Shown one piece after another: positions 34,976-43,612 of a stretch of 64,000 nucleotides of DNA. The notes beneath the pieces were generated by a model, which saw only the letters and a program-made list of their open reading frames with translations, did not search any database and was not told the DNA's origin. Numbering within the stretch: the first letter of the stretch is position 1; each line of letters begins with the position of its first letter. The position numbers were made by a program, and so were the translations under genes. Source of the DNA: Variovorax ginsengisoli (GTDB lineage Bacteria > Pseudomonadota > Gammaproteobacteria > Burkholderiales > Burkholderiaceae_C); the NCBI RefSeq assembly GCF_030486595.1, contig NZ_JAUJZH010000022.1:62001-126000 (forward strand), in the 5' to 3' direction.

Positions 34976-36316
34976 TCAGACTGCACCGTCGTGGGCGTCG
35001 GCTTCCTGCGACCAGACCATCGCCGCCAGGTGGGCTGCGTTGACCTGGCCCGATCCCACGAACAGGGCCTCCGACAGCCGGGCGGCCTGGGCGGCGTCGG
35101 TTTCGCAGGCTTCCGCCAGCGCGAGGAAGGGCGCGTAGACGCCTTCGCGCGCCAGGATCGCCTGCTGCACCGACCCCGCGAGCTGCACCTTGGCGAGAAC
35201 CTCCGCCATCGGCACGCCGAGCAGCTGGTCAATCAGCGAGAACATGCCGACCACGAAGAGGTTGTCGGCCTCGCCGGGCGGCAGCATCCCCTGGCCCATC
35301 AGCTCGACGAAGCGGCCGCGCGTGATGGCCTTCTTGGTCATGAACGGCGCCGCGGCCCGGTTGCTGGTGGCCAGCAGCACGGACAGCCAGCGGAACAGCG
35401 GCGCGTAGCCCAGCATCGCCACCGCGTGGCGCAGGGAATGGATCTCGACACCCGCGCCGATGGCGGGCGAATTGATGTGGCGCAGCAGCCGGTAGGTCAG
35501 GGCCGCGTCGCGCTTGAGCGCCGATTCGATGCTGCGCACGTTCTCGTTGCGCTGGATCATGTGCATCAGCCGCACGATCATCACCGACTCGGGCTGCAGC
35601 GCATCGCCGCCCTCCTTCACCGGCGGGTGCGCGAGCGCGCCGTCGACGAAGATGTCGACCCGCAGGTCGGCGCAGGCCCCGGCCTGCGCCCAGGTGTCGA
35701 TGCGCGAGGCGACCAGCTGCACTGGCGCCCGGCCCGGCTGCTCCTCGGCGCGCACCCGCGCCACCCGCTCGGGGTCGCCGTCGCCGACGTCGAGGTGCGT
35801 GATGATCTCGCGCAGCTCCGGATCGGCCGGCAGGCCGTCGGCATCCTTCAGCATGAAGCCGAAGCCCTGCTCGCGCAGGAAGAGCAGCATCGAGCGTGTG
35901 TCGACATCGCTCAGGTCGCCCAGGCCCATGCACAGCACCACGTTCTCCGGCGGCAGCGACTGCAGCTCGGCCAGGAACAGCCCGTCGACCGTGACGTCGA
36001 GGAACAGCACCAGCCGCCCGAGCCGCCAGCCCGTGCGCGGCGGATTCAGGTGCCGGGCGATGTTGTCGAGCAGCGCGATGAACTGGCTGGACGCATCGGG
36101 CACCGGCGCGGTGCCCGGCGTCGCGAGCCAGGCCATGCGATAGCCCTTGACCCGCTGCTGCGGGTCGAGCTGCAGCGCATGGCGCACGTAGCCGCTCGCC
36201 TCGCGCGGCCCGCCGAGCTCGTCCGACGGCTCCTCGCGGGTTTGCGCCGGCGCGCCGGGGACAGCCTTGTCCTTCGCGGCGCTTGCGCCCGTGGTTCGAA
36301 AGAAGTCAAAGCGCAT
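34976..36316 (-). CDS. EAL-like/HDOD domain signalling protein (YuxH type)
   Basis: This 446-residue protein has the architecture of YuxH-type proteins. Residues of about 40-220 resemble an EAL phosphodiesterase domain in order of secondary structure, but the EAL motif and its metal ligands are missing, so it should not hydrolyse cyclic-di-GMP. Residues of about 240-430 form an HDOD domain, with VMIVRLMHMIQRNENVRSIE, LLRHINSPAIGAGVEIHSLR and GMFSLIDQLLGVPMAEVLAK. Such proteins act as signalling adaptors, and some bind c-di-GMP or flagellar regulators. It sits between cheA and cheR, where many clusters carry cheW and a receptor gene. Its role in the chemotaxis or motility switch is inferred from position only. 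Confidence 0.85.
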   Translation of the reverse strand: MRFDFFRTTGASAAKDKAVPGAPAQTREEPSDELGGPREASGYVRHALQLDPQQRVKGYRMAWLATPGTAPVPDASSQFIALLDNIARHLNPPRTGWRLGRLVLFLDVTVDGLFLAELQSLPPENVVLCMGLGDLSDVDTRSMLLFLREQGFGFMLKDADGLPADPELREIITHLDVGDGDPERVARVRAEEQPGRAPVQLVASRIDTWAQAGACADLRVDIFVDGALAHPPVKEGGDALQPESVMIVRLMHMIQRNENVRSIESALKRDAALTYRLLRHINSPAIGAGVEIHSLRHAVAMLGYAPLFRWLSVLLATSNRAAAPFMTKKAITRGRFVELMGQGMLPPGEADNLFVVGMFSLIDQLLGVPMAEVLAKVQLAGSVQQAILAREGVYAPFLALAEACETDAAQAARLSEALFVGSGQVNAAHLAAMVWSQEADAHDGAV

Positions 36317-36391
36317 GGCAGATGGCTCCGTCTGTGGGTCGGATCAAGCGATCAGCGCGACGCGATGTCCGCGGCATGGCGTATGCAGGGC

Positions 36392-38428
36392 TCAAGCGGC
36401 AACCGCCGCCGGCCTGGCAGCACCCGCCAGCGCCGCGGCGCTGGCCGCCTGTGCGCGCTGGATGCGCGGCATGGCGGCGACGTCGATGATGAAAGCCACG
36501 CTGCCGTCGCCCAGGATCGTCGCGGCCGAGATGCCCGGCACCTTGCGGTAGTTGGTCTCGAGGTTCTTCACCACCACCTGGTGCTGGCCCAGCAGTTCGT
36601 CGACCAGCAGCGCGAAGCGCGCATCGTCGGCCTGGACGATCACCAGGATGCCCTGGGTCGGGTCGACCTGCGCGCCCGCCACGTCGAAGACCCGGTGCAG
36701 CTCGATCAGCGGCAGGTACTCGCCGCGCACCTTGATCACGTGGCCGTCGCTGGTGATCGAATGCAGGTGCTCGGCGAGCGGCTGCAGCGACTCGATCACG
36801 TAGCTCAGCGGCAGGATGTAGGCCTCGCTGCCGACCTTGACCGACATGCCGTTCAAGATCGCCAGGGTCAGCGGCAGCACGATGCGGGTGGTGGTGCCGT
36901 GGCCGCCGCGCGACTGGATCTCGACGTGGCCGCCCATCTCCTGGATGTTGCGCTTGACCACGTCCATCCCGACGCCGCGGCCCGAGATGTCCGTGACCTG
37001 CTCCGCGGTCGAGAAGCCCGGCGCGAAGATGAGCTGCCAGACTTCCTCGTCGGGCATGGTCTCGCTCACCGCCAGGCCCTGCTGCATCGCCTTGGCCAGG
37101 ATCTTCTCGCGGTTCAGGCCGGCGCCGTCGTCGCTGACCTCGATCACGATGTTGCCGCCATGGTGCTGCGCCGACAGCAGCAGCTGGCCGGTGGCTTCCT
37201 TGCCCTTGGCGAGCCGGATGTCGGGCGTCTCGATGCCGTGGTCGAGGCTGTTGCGCACCAGGTGCGTGAGCGGGTCGATGATCCGTTCGATCAGGCCCTT
37301 GTCGAGCTCGGTCTCCTTGCCGAAGGTATCGAGCCGAACCTGCTTGCCGAGCTTGGCGCTGACGTCGCGGATCACCCGCGGGAAGCGGCTGAACACATAG
37401 TCCATCGGCATCATGCGGATCGACATCACCGACTCCTGCATGTCGCGCGCGTTGCGCTCCAGGTGGCCGAGGCCGCTCAGGAAGCGCTCGTAGACGACCG
37501 GGTCGAGCATCGTGGCGGCCTGGGTCAGCATCGACTGCGTGATCACCAGTTCGCCCACCAGGTTGATGAGCTGGTCGACCTTCTCGACATCGACGCGGAT
37601 CGAGCTCGACTCCTTGGCGGCGGCCGCGGGCGCTGCGGCCGGTGCCGCCGAGGCCGGCCCGGCGGCCTTGGCGGCCGGCTCGGCTGCGGGGGCTGCGGCC
37701 GGTGCGGCTGCCGGCGCGGCCGCGGCTTGCGCCTCGGGCATTTCGCGCGAAATGTCGATCTGCGACTCGTCGATCACGAAGCAGCAGACGGCGATGATGT
37801 CGTCCGGGTCGCAGGTGGTTTCCAGCATCACCGTGAACTGGTCGTTGCTGCGGGTGCGGGAGCTCAGCGTGCCGAGGTTGGCGAGTTCGCCGGCGAGCAG
37901 TTCGCATTCACTGTCCGACAGGCGGGCGAAGCGGATGCGCAGGGCGCCGGTCGATGGGGTCGCGGCGGCAGGCGCGGGCGCGGCGACGGCCACAGCGACC
38001 GGCGCCGCAGCGGGTGCGGATGCGGGCGCCGCGGCGCCCTCGCCGTTCTCCCGCGCGAGTTGCTGCAGCACGCCGCAGATGTGCGCGACACGTTCGGCTT
38101 CAGGCTCTTTGCCCGCCTGGTAGGCAGTGAGTTGTTCTTGCAAGGCGTCCTTCGTTTCCAAAAAGGCATCGATCATCGGACCGCTCAGGCGCAGCTGGCC
38201 ATGGCGTGCCCGGTCCAAAAGGGTTTCCAGCACGTGCGTCGTCTCGGTCAGCGCGGTGAAGCCGAAAGTGGCCGCACCGCCCTTGATCGAATGGGCCGCA
38301 CGAAAGATCGCGTTGAGCTGCTCGCTGTCCGGCGAGTCGACGTCGAGCTCGAGGAGCAGTTGCTCCATCTGCGCCAGAAGCTCGATCGCTTCGACAAAGA
38401 AGGCTTGGGAAAACTGGCTGAGGTCCAT
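36392..38428 (-). CDS. cheA: Chemotaxis histidine kinase CheA
   Basis: This 678-residue protein has an Hpt domain with phosphorylated His46 in FRAAHSIKGGAATFGF, an Ala/Pro-rich stretch near 130-160, a further Ala-rich linker near 240-270, the dimerisation helices, an ATPase with the N box LVRNSLDHGIETPD, G1 VSDDGAGLNREKIL and G2 SGRGVGMDVVKRNIQ, and a C-terminal CheW-like regulatory domain. It autophosphorylates in response to receptors and passes phosphate to CheY and CheB. The ATG at 38428 (MDLSQFSQAF) is chosen by homology. It follows motB by 52 bases. Its partner cheW is absent from the window. Confidence 0.96.
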   Translation of the reverse strand: MDLSQFSQAFFVEAIELLAQMEQLLLELDVDSPDSEQLNAIFRAAHSIKGGAATFGFTALTETTHVLETLLDRARHGQLRLSGPMIDAFLETKDALQEQLTAYQAGKEPEAERVAHICGVLQQLARENGEGAAAPASAPAAAPVAVAVAAPAPAAATPSTGALRIRFARLSDSECELLAGELANLGTLSSRTRSNDQFTVMLETTCDPDDIIAVCCFVIDESQIDISREMPEAQAAAAPAAAPAAAPAAEPAAKAAGPASAAPAAAPAAAAKESSSIRVDVEKVDQLINLVGELVITQSMLTQAATMLDPVVYERFLSGLGHLERNARDMQESVMSIRMMPMDYVFSRFPRVIRDVSAKLGKQVRLDTFGKETELDKGLIERIIDPLTHLVRNSLDHGIETPDIRLAKGKEATGQLLLSAQHHGGNIVIEVSDDGAGLNREKILAKAMQQGLAVSETMPDEEVWQLIFAPGFSTAEQVTDISGRGVGMDVVKRNIQEMGGHVEIQSRGGHGTTTRIVLPLTLAILNGMSVKVGSEAYILPLSYVIESLQPLAEHLHSITSDGHVIKVRGEYLPLIELHRVFDVAGAQVDPTQGILVIVQADDARFALLVDELLGQHQVVVKNLETNYRKVPGISAATILGDGSVAFIIDVAAMPRIQRAQAASAAALAGAARPAAVAA

Positions 38429-38480
38429 CTGTGTGTTCCGGTGCCGGCGCTGCAAACACTGGCGTTGGGTCTGTCGTTGG

Positions 38481-39425
38481 TTACTGCGTCGGGCTGGTGG
38501 GCTTGAGGGATGTCGGCTTCATCTCGCTGCTGGCGGCGGAAGTGCCGGCGGCGCCCGGGGCACCGGTCTTCAGCGCGCTGGCGCGCACCGCGGCACCGTC
38601 GCCGCTGTTCTCGCGCTCGATGCGTTCCTGGGTCTGGCGATTCAGCAGGATGATGCTGATGCGGCGATTGATCGGATTGCGCGGATCGGCGTTGTCCAGG
38701 TGCATGCTGTCGGACAGGCCGACCACGCGCAGCACCTTCGACTCCGACATGCCGCCGGTCACCAGTTCGCGCCGCGAGGCGTTGGCGCGGTCGGCCGACA
38801 GCTCCCAGTTGCCGTAGGCCTTGTCTCCATTGGTGTAGACGATGGCATCGGTGTGGCCCGACAAGGTCATCTTGTTCGGCAGTTCGTTGAGCTTCGGTCC
38901 GAGCTCGCGCAGGATGGCGCGCATGTGCGGCACCACGCGCGCGCTGGCGAGGTCGAACATCGGGCGGTTGTCGCTGTCGACCAGCTGCAGCCGCAGGCCT
39001 TCGGTGGTGATGTCGATCAGGATCTGCGAGCGGAACTGCTTGAAGACCGGGCTGTTCTCGATCAGCGTGTCGAGCTTCTGCTTCATGTCGGCCAGCCGCT
39101 GGGCGTCGAGCTCTTCCTCGCTCGGGTCGGCCTTCTTGACCTCGCCCTCGGTCGCCATGACGTCGGCGCCGCCGCCCGGGATCATGCTGCTGCTGAGGCT
39201 GCTTTTCTCGCCGCCCGTGAGTGCCACCTTGAGCGGCATGCGAAAGTGCTCGGCGATGCCGGCGCGCTGCTTCGGGGTCGAGATCGCCAGCAGCCACATG
39301 ACCAGGAAGAAGGCCATCATGGCGGTCATGAAGTCGGCGTAGGCGATCTTCCAGGCGCCGCCGTGGTGGCCGCCCCCATGGGCGGCGACCCGCTTGATGA
39401 CGACGCGGTGCTTTTCAGCGCTCAT
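38481..39425 (-). CDS. motB: Flagellar motor stator protein MotB
   Basis: This 314-residue protein has a short basic N-terminus, one membrane helix with the proton-carrying Asp31 in AYADFMTAMMAFFLVMWLL, a plug/linker region, and a C-terminal OmpA-like peptidoglycan-binding domain (MTLSGHTDAIVYTNGDKA, LVTGGMSESKVLRVVGL, NRRISIILLN). It forms the ion channel of the stator with MotA; the Asp and helix pattern fit proton use. It follows motA by 17 bases in the leftward operon. Confidence 0.96.
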   Translation of the reverse strand: MSAEKHRVVIKRVAAHGGGHHGGAWKIAYADFMTAMMAFFLVMWLLAISTPKQRAGIAEHFRMPLKVALTGGEKSSLSSSMIPGGGADVMATEGEVKKADPSEEELDAQRLADMKQKLDTLIENSPVFKQFRSQILIDITTEGLRLQLVDSDNRPMFDLASARVVPHMRAILRELGPKLNELPNKMTLSGHTDAIVYTNGDKAYGNWELSADRANASRRELVTGGMSESKVLRVVGLSDSMHLDNADPRNPINRRISIILLNRQTQERIERENSGDGAAVRASALKTGAPGAAGTSAASSEMKPTSLKPTSPTQ

Positions 39426-39442
39426 GGCTGCGGTCCCGGAAC

Positions 39443-40303
39443 TCAGCGGGCCTTGACTTCCCGAACATGGTCATCCAGTTCGGTGAAGGAAGGACGTTCG
39501 GTCGAGAACAGCACCTTGCGGCCGAACTCGACGGCCAACTGGGGTGCATAGCCGTTCAGGCTGGCCAGCAGCGTGACCTTGGCGCACTGGTAGATCTTCA
39601 TGGCTTCCTCGACCTTCTGGCCGATCAGCGAGGCCAGCGGCGCCACGAAGCCGTAGGCCAGCAGCACGCCCAGGAAGGTGCCAACCAGCGCGTGAGCGAT
39701 CAGCGCGCCCATCTCGTCGGGCGGCAGGTTGGCCGAGGCCAGCGCATGGACCACGCCCATCACGGCGGCCACGATGCCCAGCGCGGGCAGCGCGTCGGCC
39801 ACGCCGGCCAGGCTGTGCTGGGGCACCGCGGCCTCATGGCGGATGGTCTCGATTTCGTGGTCCATCAGGGCCTCGATCTCGAACGGGTCGGTGTTGCCGC
39901 TGATGACCAGGCGCAGGTAGTCGCAGAGAAACTCCATCAGCTCGTGGTCGGCCATGAGCGCCGGGTAGCGCCCGAAGATCTCGCTCTCGGCCGGATTCTC
40001 GACGTCGTTCTCGAGCTTCATCATGCCGTCCTTGCGGGCCTTGGCGAGCAGCTCGTACAGCAGGGCCAGCAGGTCCATGTAGAGCTGCCGGTTGTGCTTG
40101 GACGAACGCAGCAGCAGCGGCAGCTCCTTCATCGTCGCCTTGATCGTCTTGCCGTTGTTGCCAGCGATGAAGGCGCCGAGCGCGGAGCCGCCGATCATCA
40201 GCAACTCGACCGGCTGGAACAGGACGCCGAAATGCCCGCCCATGAGGGCGTAGCCGCCGAAAACGGCTCCTATGACTACCAGGTATCCAACCAGCACGAG
40301 CAC
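39443..40303 (-). CDS. motA: Flagellar motor stator protein MotA
   Basis: This 286-residue protein has four membrane helices in MotA arrangement (LVGYLVVIGAVFGGYALMGG, then PVELLMIGGSALGAFIAGN) and the cytoplasmic loop ending with PALGIVAAVMGVVHALASAN. It would form the pentameric stator ring around MotB and push against FliG. The start is a GTG at 40303, preceded by AAAGGGG seven bases away. It follows flhC by 66 bases; that gap contains two direct copies of AAATTGCCG. Transcription presumably continues from flhDC. Confidence 0.95.
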   Translation of the reverse strand: MLVLVGYLVVIGAVFGGYALMGGHFGVLFQPVELLMIGGSALGAFIAGNNGKTIKATMKELPLLLRSSKHNRQLYMDLLALLYELLAKARKDGMMKLENDVENPAESEIFGRYPALMADHELMEFLCDYLRLVISGNTDPFEIEALMDHEIETIRHEAAVPQHSLAGVADALPALGIVAAVMGVVHALASANLPPDEMGALIAHALVGTFLGVLLAYGFVAPLASLIGQKVEEAMKIYQCAKVTLLASLNGYAPQLAVEFGRKVLFSTERPSFTELDDHVREVKAR

Positions 40304-40369
40304 GCGCGTCCCCTTTTGCCCGCAGGCATCAAATCAAGAAATTGCCGAATAAGCGAAAAATTGCCGCTT

Positions 40370-40978
40370 TCAATGAACTCCGTTGGCGCCCAACGCGGAA
40401 TGCACTGCCAGAATCGGAGCCGCCGCAACTTGAGGCGCCTTGGTCGACTCGTCGACGCGTTTCGAACCGCGCACCTTGCCGGCGCGCGACGGCGGGCGGC
40501 ACAGCACGCAGACATAGTCATGCTTGTGGTCATGCGCGTGCGCAACGAAATTCCCGCCGCAACGGGTGCAGGCGCTGAGTTGCAGCATGTCGCTGTCGAA
40601 AAATCGGACCATCGTGTAGGCACGTGTGAAATCCAGCACGATCTCGCCGCCATGGGCCTCGATCTGCTCCGAATAAAGGCGGTAGGCCTTGATCAGCGCC
40701 TGCAGCCGGGGCTCATTGGCTTCGTGCAGCATGAAGCGGTACATGTTGTAGAACATCGACGAATGGATGTTGGCCAGCCAGGTCATGTACCAGTCGGTCG
40801 AAAACGGCAGCAGCCCTTTGGGCGGCGAAACGCCCTTGAGTTCCTTGTACAGGCGAATTAGCCGTTCGCGGCTCAATTCGACTTCGGCTTCCAGGAATTG
40901 AAGGCGGGCACCGAGTTCGATCAATTCGACCGCCAGCCGGACCTGCCGGACTTCGCCGAGGACGCTTTTCGAGCTCAT
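40370..40978 (-). CDS. flhC: Flagellar master regulator subunit FlhC
   Basis: This 202-residue protein has the FlhC fold and the zinc-binding cysteines in LSACTRCGG and YVCVLCRPP, near residues 138-160. With FlhD it forms the FlhD4C2 activator of early flagellar operons. It is somewhat longer than the enteric protein, because of a C-terminal tail (KVRGSKRVDESTKAPQVAA and beyond) with no known role. It overlaps flhD by 4 bases. The presence of flhDC shows an enteric-type hierarchy rather than an FleQ-type one. Confidence 0.95.
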   Translation of the reverse strand: MSSKSVLGEVRQVRLAVELIELGARLQFLEAEVELSRERLIRLYKELKGVSPPKGLLPFSTDWYMTWLANIHSSMFYNMYRFMLHEANEPRLQALIKAYRLYSEQIEAHGGEIVLDFTRAYTMVRFFDSDMLQLSACTRCGGNFVAHAHDHKHDYVCVLCRPPSRAGKVRGSKRVDESTKAPQVAAAPILAVHSALGANGVH

Positions 40979-41322
40979 GCCAGGGCGTCCGTATCGCGCG
41001 GCTGGAGCTGCCGGGCGGCCATCAGGATCGACATGTGGGCCTGCTGGAGCGTGGTGTCCTTGCCTTCGCCGAACACCGCGAACATCGGGTGGTCGTCGAG
41101 CCTGAAGCTGCAGAGCAGGAAATTGGATGTCGCCAATTTGACAATCTGCGTCAAGGACATGTTGGCCAGCAAATCCGCCAATTCACGGCCGACGCCGAGG
41201 CGGTACATTGCCGCGGCGCGATCCTGCTTGGCCAGCTTTTGAGCGAGCAGCATATAGGCCAGGTTAATGTCGCCGATCTCTTTCGAGATGTCGCCATTAT
41301 TTACGCCGCCATCGATATCCAT
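40975..41322 (-). CDS. flhD: Flagellar master regulator subunit FlhD
   Basis: This 115-residue protein aligns with FlhD through IGDINLAYMLLAQKLAKQD, AAMYRLGVGRELADLLANM and SLTQIVKLATSNFLLCSF. It forms the FlhD4C2 complex with FlhC. The ATG at 41322 is preferred because GGAG lies seven bases before it; an ATG six codons upstream at 41340 has no Shine-Dalgarno but cannot be excluded. It is the first gene of the leftward flagellar and chemotaxis group, with an AT-rich regulatory region upstream. Confidence 0.94.
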   Translation of the reverse strand: MDIDGGVNNGDISKEIGDINLAYMLLAQKLAKQDRAAAMYRLGVGRELADLLANMSLTQIVKLATSNFLLCSFRLDDHPMFAVFGEGKDTTLQQAHMSILMAARQLQPRDTDALA

Positions 41323-41340
41323 TTCCACACTCCACTCCAT

Positions 41341-41640
41341 TCAATCAAGTCTGCAGTCTATACACAATTTCTAACAACTTCACCACCCTAAGATCACTCA
41401 TTCCGAAAAGTGAGACTTATCTGACGTACCGTCGGAATCGGCTTACATACGGTCGGTTTTCCCAATGGAAAGTAGTTCAAACTACTTACGGAAAAATGGG
41501 CCGCCGCGTGCAATTGGGTGATTAAAAAGTATTAAAAATTCAATTGAACTACAAAGTACTAATCATTAAAGTTCGCGAATATCCAATGAAGATTCATTGA
41601 TGCTGAAACAAAACGTATCATTTAGAAAACATCGGCGATG
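41341..41640. promoter_or_regulatory. AT-rich intergenic control region upstream of flhDC
   Basis: This gap of about 300 bases has no gene. It is clearly richer in A and T than the rest of the window, with runs such as ATTAAAAAGTATTAAAAATT near 41520-41545. It contains a perfect inverted repeat at 41470-41487 and two related motifs, TACCGTCGG near 41429 and TACGGTCGG near 41450. Such a region upstream of a master operon usually collects many regulator inputs. Which proteins act here cannot be read from the sequence. Confidence 0.6.
41470..41487. promoter_or_regulatory. Perfect palindrome, operator candidate in the flhDC control region
   Basis: AAGTAGTT-CA-AACTACTT is a perfect 8-base inverted repeat with a 2-base centre, about 150 bases upstream of the flhD start. 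Its symmetry and AT content suit a dimeric regulator site. Confidence 0.5.
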
Positions 41641-41646
41641 CCATCG

Positions 41647-41940
41647 TCATGTCTGCGGGGCCCCGGCGATATCCGCCCGGGCTTCGAGTTCGTGGATCCA
41701 GGCCATGACTTCGGCCACGGCGCGGTAGAGCTGCGGCGGGATCTGCTGGTCGAGGTCGACCTGCATCAGCAGCTTGACCAAGCCCGCCGAGGCATGGACA
41801 TAGAGGCCGTTCCGCCGGGCTTCGCGCATGATCGATTCGGCCACTACGCCATAGCCCTTGGCCACGACCACCGGAGCCCCGTTCTTGTCGGCATGCGACA
41901 GCGCCACCGCGCTGTGCCGGTCATCCATGGGCGTGCTCAC
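41647..41940 (-). CDS. FlhB C-terminal domain-like export switch protein
   Basis: This 97-residue soluble protein aligns with the cytoplasmic C-terminal domain of FlhB/YscU (NGAPVVVAKGYGVVAESIMR, IPPQLYRAVAEVMAWIHELE). It lacks the membrane domain, and the NPTH cleavage motif is not present; the equivalent position is near its first residues (VALSHADKNGAP). Short stand-alone versions occur next to flagellar genes in several bacteria and are thought to support export control. The GTG start at 41940 has a perfect AGGAGG six bases upstream and overlaps the FliK-like stop by 4 bases; an ATG four codons later is less well placed. It is last in the fliC-fliD group. Confidence 0.85.
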   Translation of the reverse strand: MSTPMDDRHSAVALSHADKNGAPVVVAKGYGVVAESIMREARRNGLYVHASAGLVKLLMQVDLDQQIPPQLYRAVAEVMAWIHELEARADIAGAPQT

Positions 41941-43232
41941 GACGCACCTCCTGCCGGCGCCATCGGCGCCACCTGCAGATCCTGCAAGCGCAGGCCGGCG
42001 GCTTCCATCCGCTGCACCAGCGTGCCGCCGTCGGCGCGCAGGGTCGCCACCGTGCCGGCCTCGCTGGCGGCCAGCCGGGCCTGCACGCCAGGGCCCGCCA
42101 GGCTCAGCCGGAGGTCGACCTGGCCGAGTCGCGGCAGGCTCATGGCGACCGTGGTCGACCATCGCTGCGGCGGGTCCTCGCCCGATCCTTCGTCCGACGG
42201 GTCGGCGGCTTGCTTCTCGACCGTCCAGTTCATCGCCACGCCCGGCCAGGCTTCGCCGCTCCAGCGGAACACCGCCGTGGCGAGCAAGTCGAGTTGCTGA
42301 TGCACCAGGTTCACGGCCTGGGGGTGAATCACTTCGGCCAGCGGCACCGCGGCCTTGGGAGCGAACGCGGCCGCGTGGTGAGAGGCACCGGCCTCCTCCA
42401 CGCGCTCGGCCGCAGGTGCATGCGCTGCCGGCACCGAGGCTGCCGCCTCCCCGCGTCCATACGCCGCCTGAAGCCGGGCGGCGTCGGGCGTCGGCGCCGG
42501 GCCGGCGTCCGTCGCGGCGCTGTCGGCAGCAACTGCCGTGTCCACGAGTGCGGGGCCGGGCGCTGGCGCGGCGCCGTTGCCGGCAGCCGCGGCGACCACG
42601 GGCTGGGCGCTGCGCGGCAAGGCGCCGGCTTCATCCAGCGTCGACTCGGCGACGGCACGCACGACTTCTTCGGCGGTGGGCGCGCCCTCGCCGGACGCGG
42701 TGGCCGCGACGGCAGGCGCCGGCTCGGCGGCGCGCTGCGCCGCCAGCGGCGTCGCCCAGCGCGCCTGCGGCTCCTGCATCAGCTGGACCAGCGGACGCGC
42801 GCCGGCGGCGAACTCGAGCAGGTGGGATTCGTAGAACAAGCCGCTCTGGGCCACGGTCTGCGCCAGCGCGCCGGCCAGCGTCGGCGCCGAGGGTGCCTGC
42901 CGCGAGGGCCATGCGGGTGCGGCGCCACGCACCGGACCGGGATCCGATTCGAGGTCGGCCAGCACCGCACTGATGACGCGCGCCGCCACCGACAGCTCCG
43001 CCTCCGGCGCTGGCTGCGCCGAGGCGGCCGGCGGCAGGCTCGAAGGGCCGCCCGGGAGCACCCGGTCGAGCGCCGCCTTCGAAGGCAGGCGAACTTCGTT
43101 CTCGACCTTCAGCACCTCCGCCACCGCACCGGGCGCACCGATCCGGGTCTCGGCCTTGATTCCGAGCACGTCCAGACGCGGCGAAGCCTTGACGGCCAGC
43201 AGCGCATCGATGAGTCCGGTGAGTCCGCTCAT
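41937..43232 (-). CDS. FliK-like hook-length control domain protein
   Basis: This 431-residue protein has a low-complexity Ala/Pro-rich body (about 60-300) and a C-terminal domain resembling Flg_hook/FliK: NLVHQQLDLLATAVFRWSGE, SLPRLGQVDLRLSLAGPGVQ and ARLAASEAGTVATLRADGGT. In FliK this domain signals FlhB to switch substrates. A canonical fliK is present at 54182-55549, so this is a second, divergent member, and its downstream partner is an FlhB C-terminal-like protein. It follows fliT by 18 bases. The function is inferred from domain resemblance and context. Confidence 0.7.
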   Translation of the reverse strand: MSGLTGLIDALLAVKASPRLDVLGIKAETRIGAPGAVAEVLKVENEVRLPSKAALDRVLPGGPSSLPPAASAQPAPEAELSVAARVISAVLADLESDPGPVRGAAPAWPSRQAPSAPTLAGALAQTVAQSGLFYESHLLEFAAGARPLVQLMQEPQARWATPLAAQRAAEPAPAVAATASGEGAPTAEEVVRAVAESTLDEAGALPRSAQPVVAAAAGNGAAPAPGPALVDTAVAADSAATDAGPAPTPDAARLQAAYGRGEAAASVPAAHAPAAERVEEAGASHHAAAFAPKAAVPLAEVIHPQAVNLVHQQLDLLATAVFRWSGEAWPGVAMNWTVEKQAADPSDEGSGEDPPQRWSTTVAMSLPRLGQVDLRLSLAGPGVQARLAASEAGTVATLRADGGTLVQRMEAAGLRLQDLQVAPMAPAGGAS

Positions 43233-43250
43233 GACCAGTTCCCTCGCGTC

Positions 43251-43583
43251 TCAGTGCGGCGGCCCGTAGGCCTTGCCCAGGTTGCGCTGCTGATGCAGGT
43301 AACCCATGCGGGAGAGCAGTTGTTCGATCTGCGGCTTGACCAGCCCACAGACCTCGTCCTGGTCGACGCGGATGCGCTCGATCAGGCGCAGCGCTTCCTC
43401 GAACTGGCTCGGGTCCAGCGTTTCGAGTGGCACCAGCACCTTGAGTCGCTCGACGATCGCGGCGCATTGCTCCTCGAGCGCCGGCAGCCGGCCCCACTCC
43501 TTGGAGCGGGCCAGTTCCGCCATGAGCGCAACGCCCGAGGCCAGTTGCCCGTAGCAATGCACGACTTCACTCCTGGTCGCCAT
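43251..43583 (-). CDS. fliT: Flagellar chaperone FliT
   Basis: This 110-residue protein, mainly helical, lies directly after fliS and begins MATRSEVVHCYGQLASGVAL. Late in the sequence it has IRVDQDEVCGLVKPQIEQLL. Position, length and helix pattern fit FliT, the chaperone for FliD that can also restrain FlhDC. Sequence conservation in this family is weak, so the call leans on synteny (fliD-fliS-fliT). The ATG at 43583 was chosen by alignment of the first helix; it is 29 bases after fliS. Confidence 0.75.
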   Translation of the reverse strand: MATRSEVVHCYGQLASGVALMAELARSKEWGRLPALEEQCAAIVERLKVLVPLETLDPSQFEEALRLIERIRVDQDEVCGLVKPQIEQLLSRMGYLHQQRNLGKAYGPPH

Positions 43584-43612
43584 GGTGTTCCCTTTTGTTC
43601 TTTTGTTGCCGG

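Noticed and set aside
41647..41940. A component of a virulence-type type III secretion system
   Set aside because: The FlhB/YscU-like domain lies in a flagellar gene group with no injectisome genes; a flagellar role is simpler.
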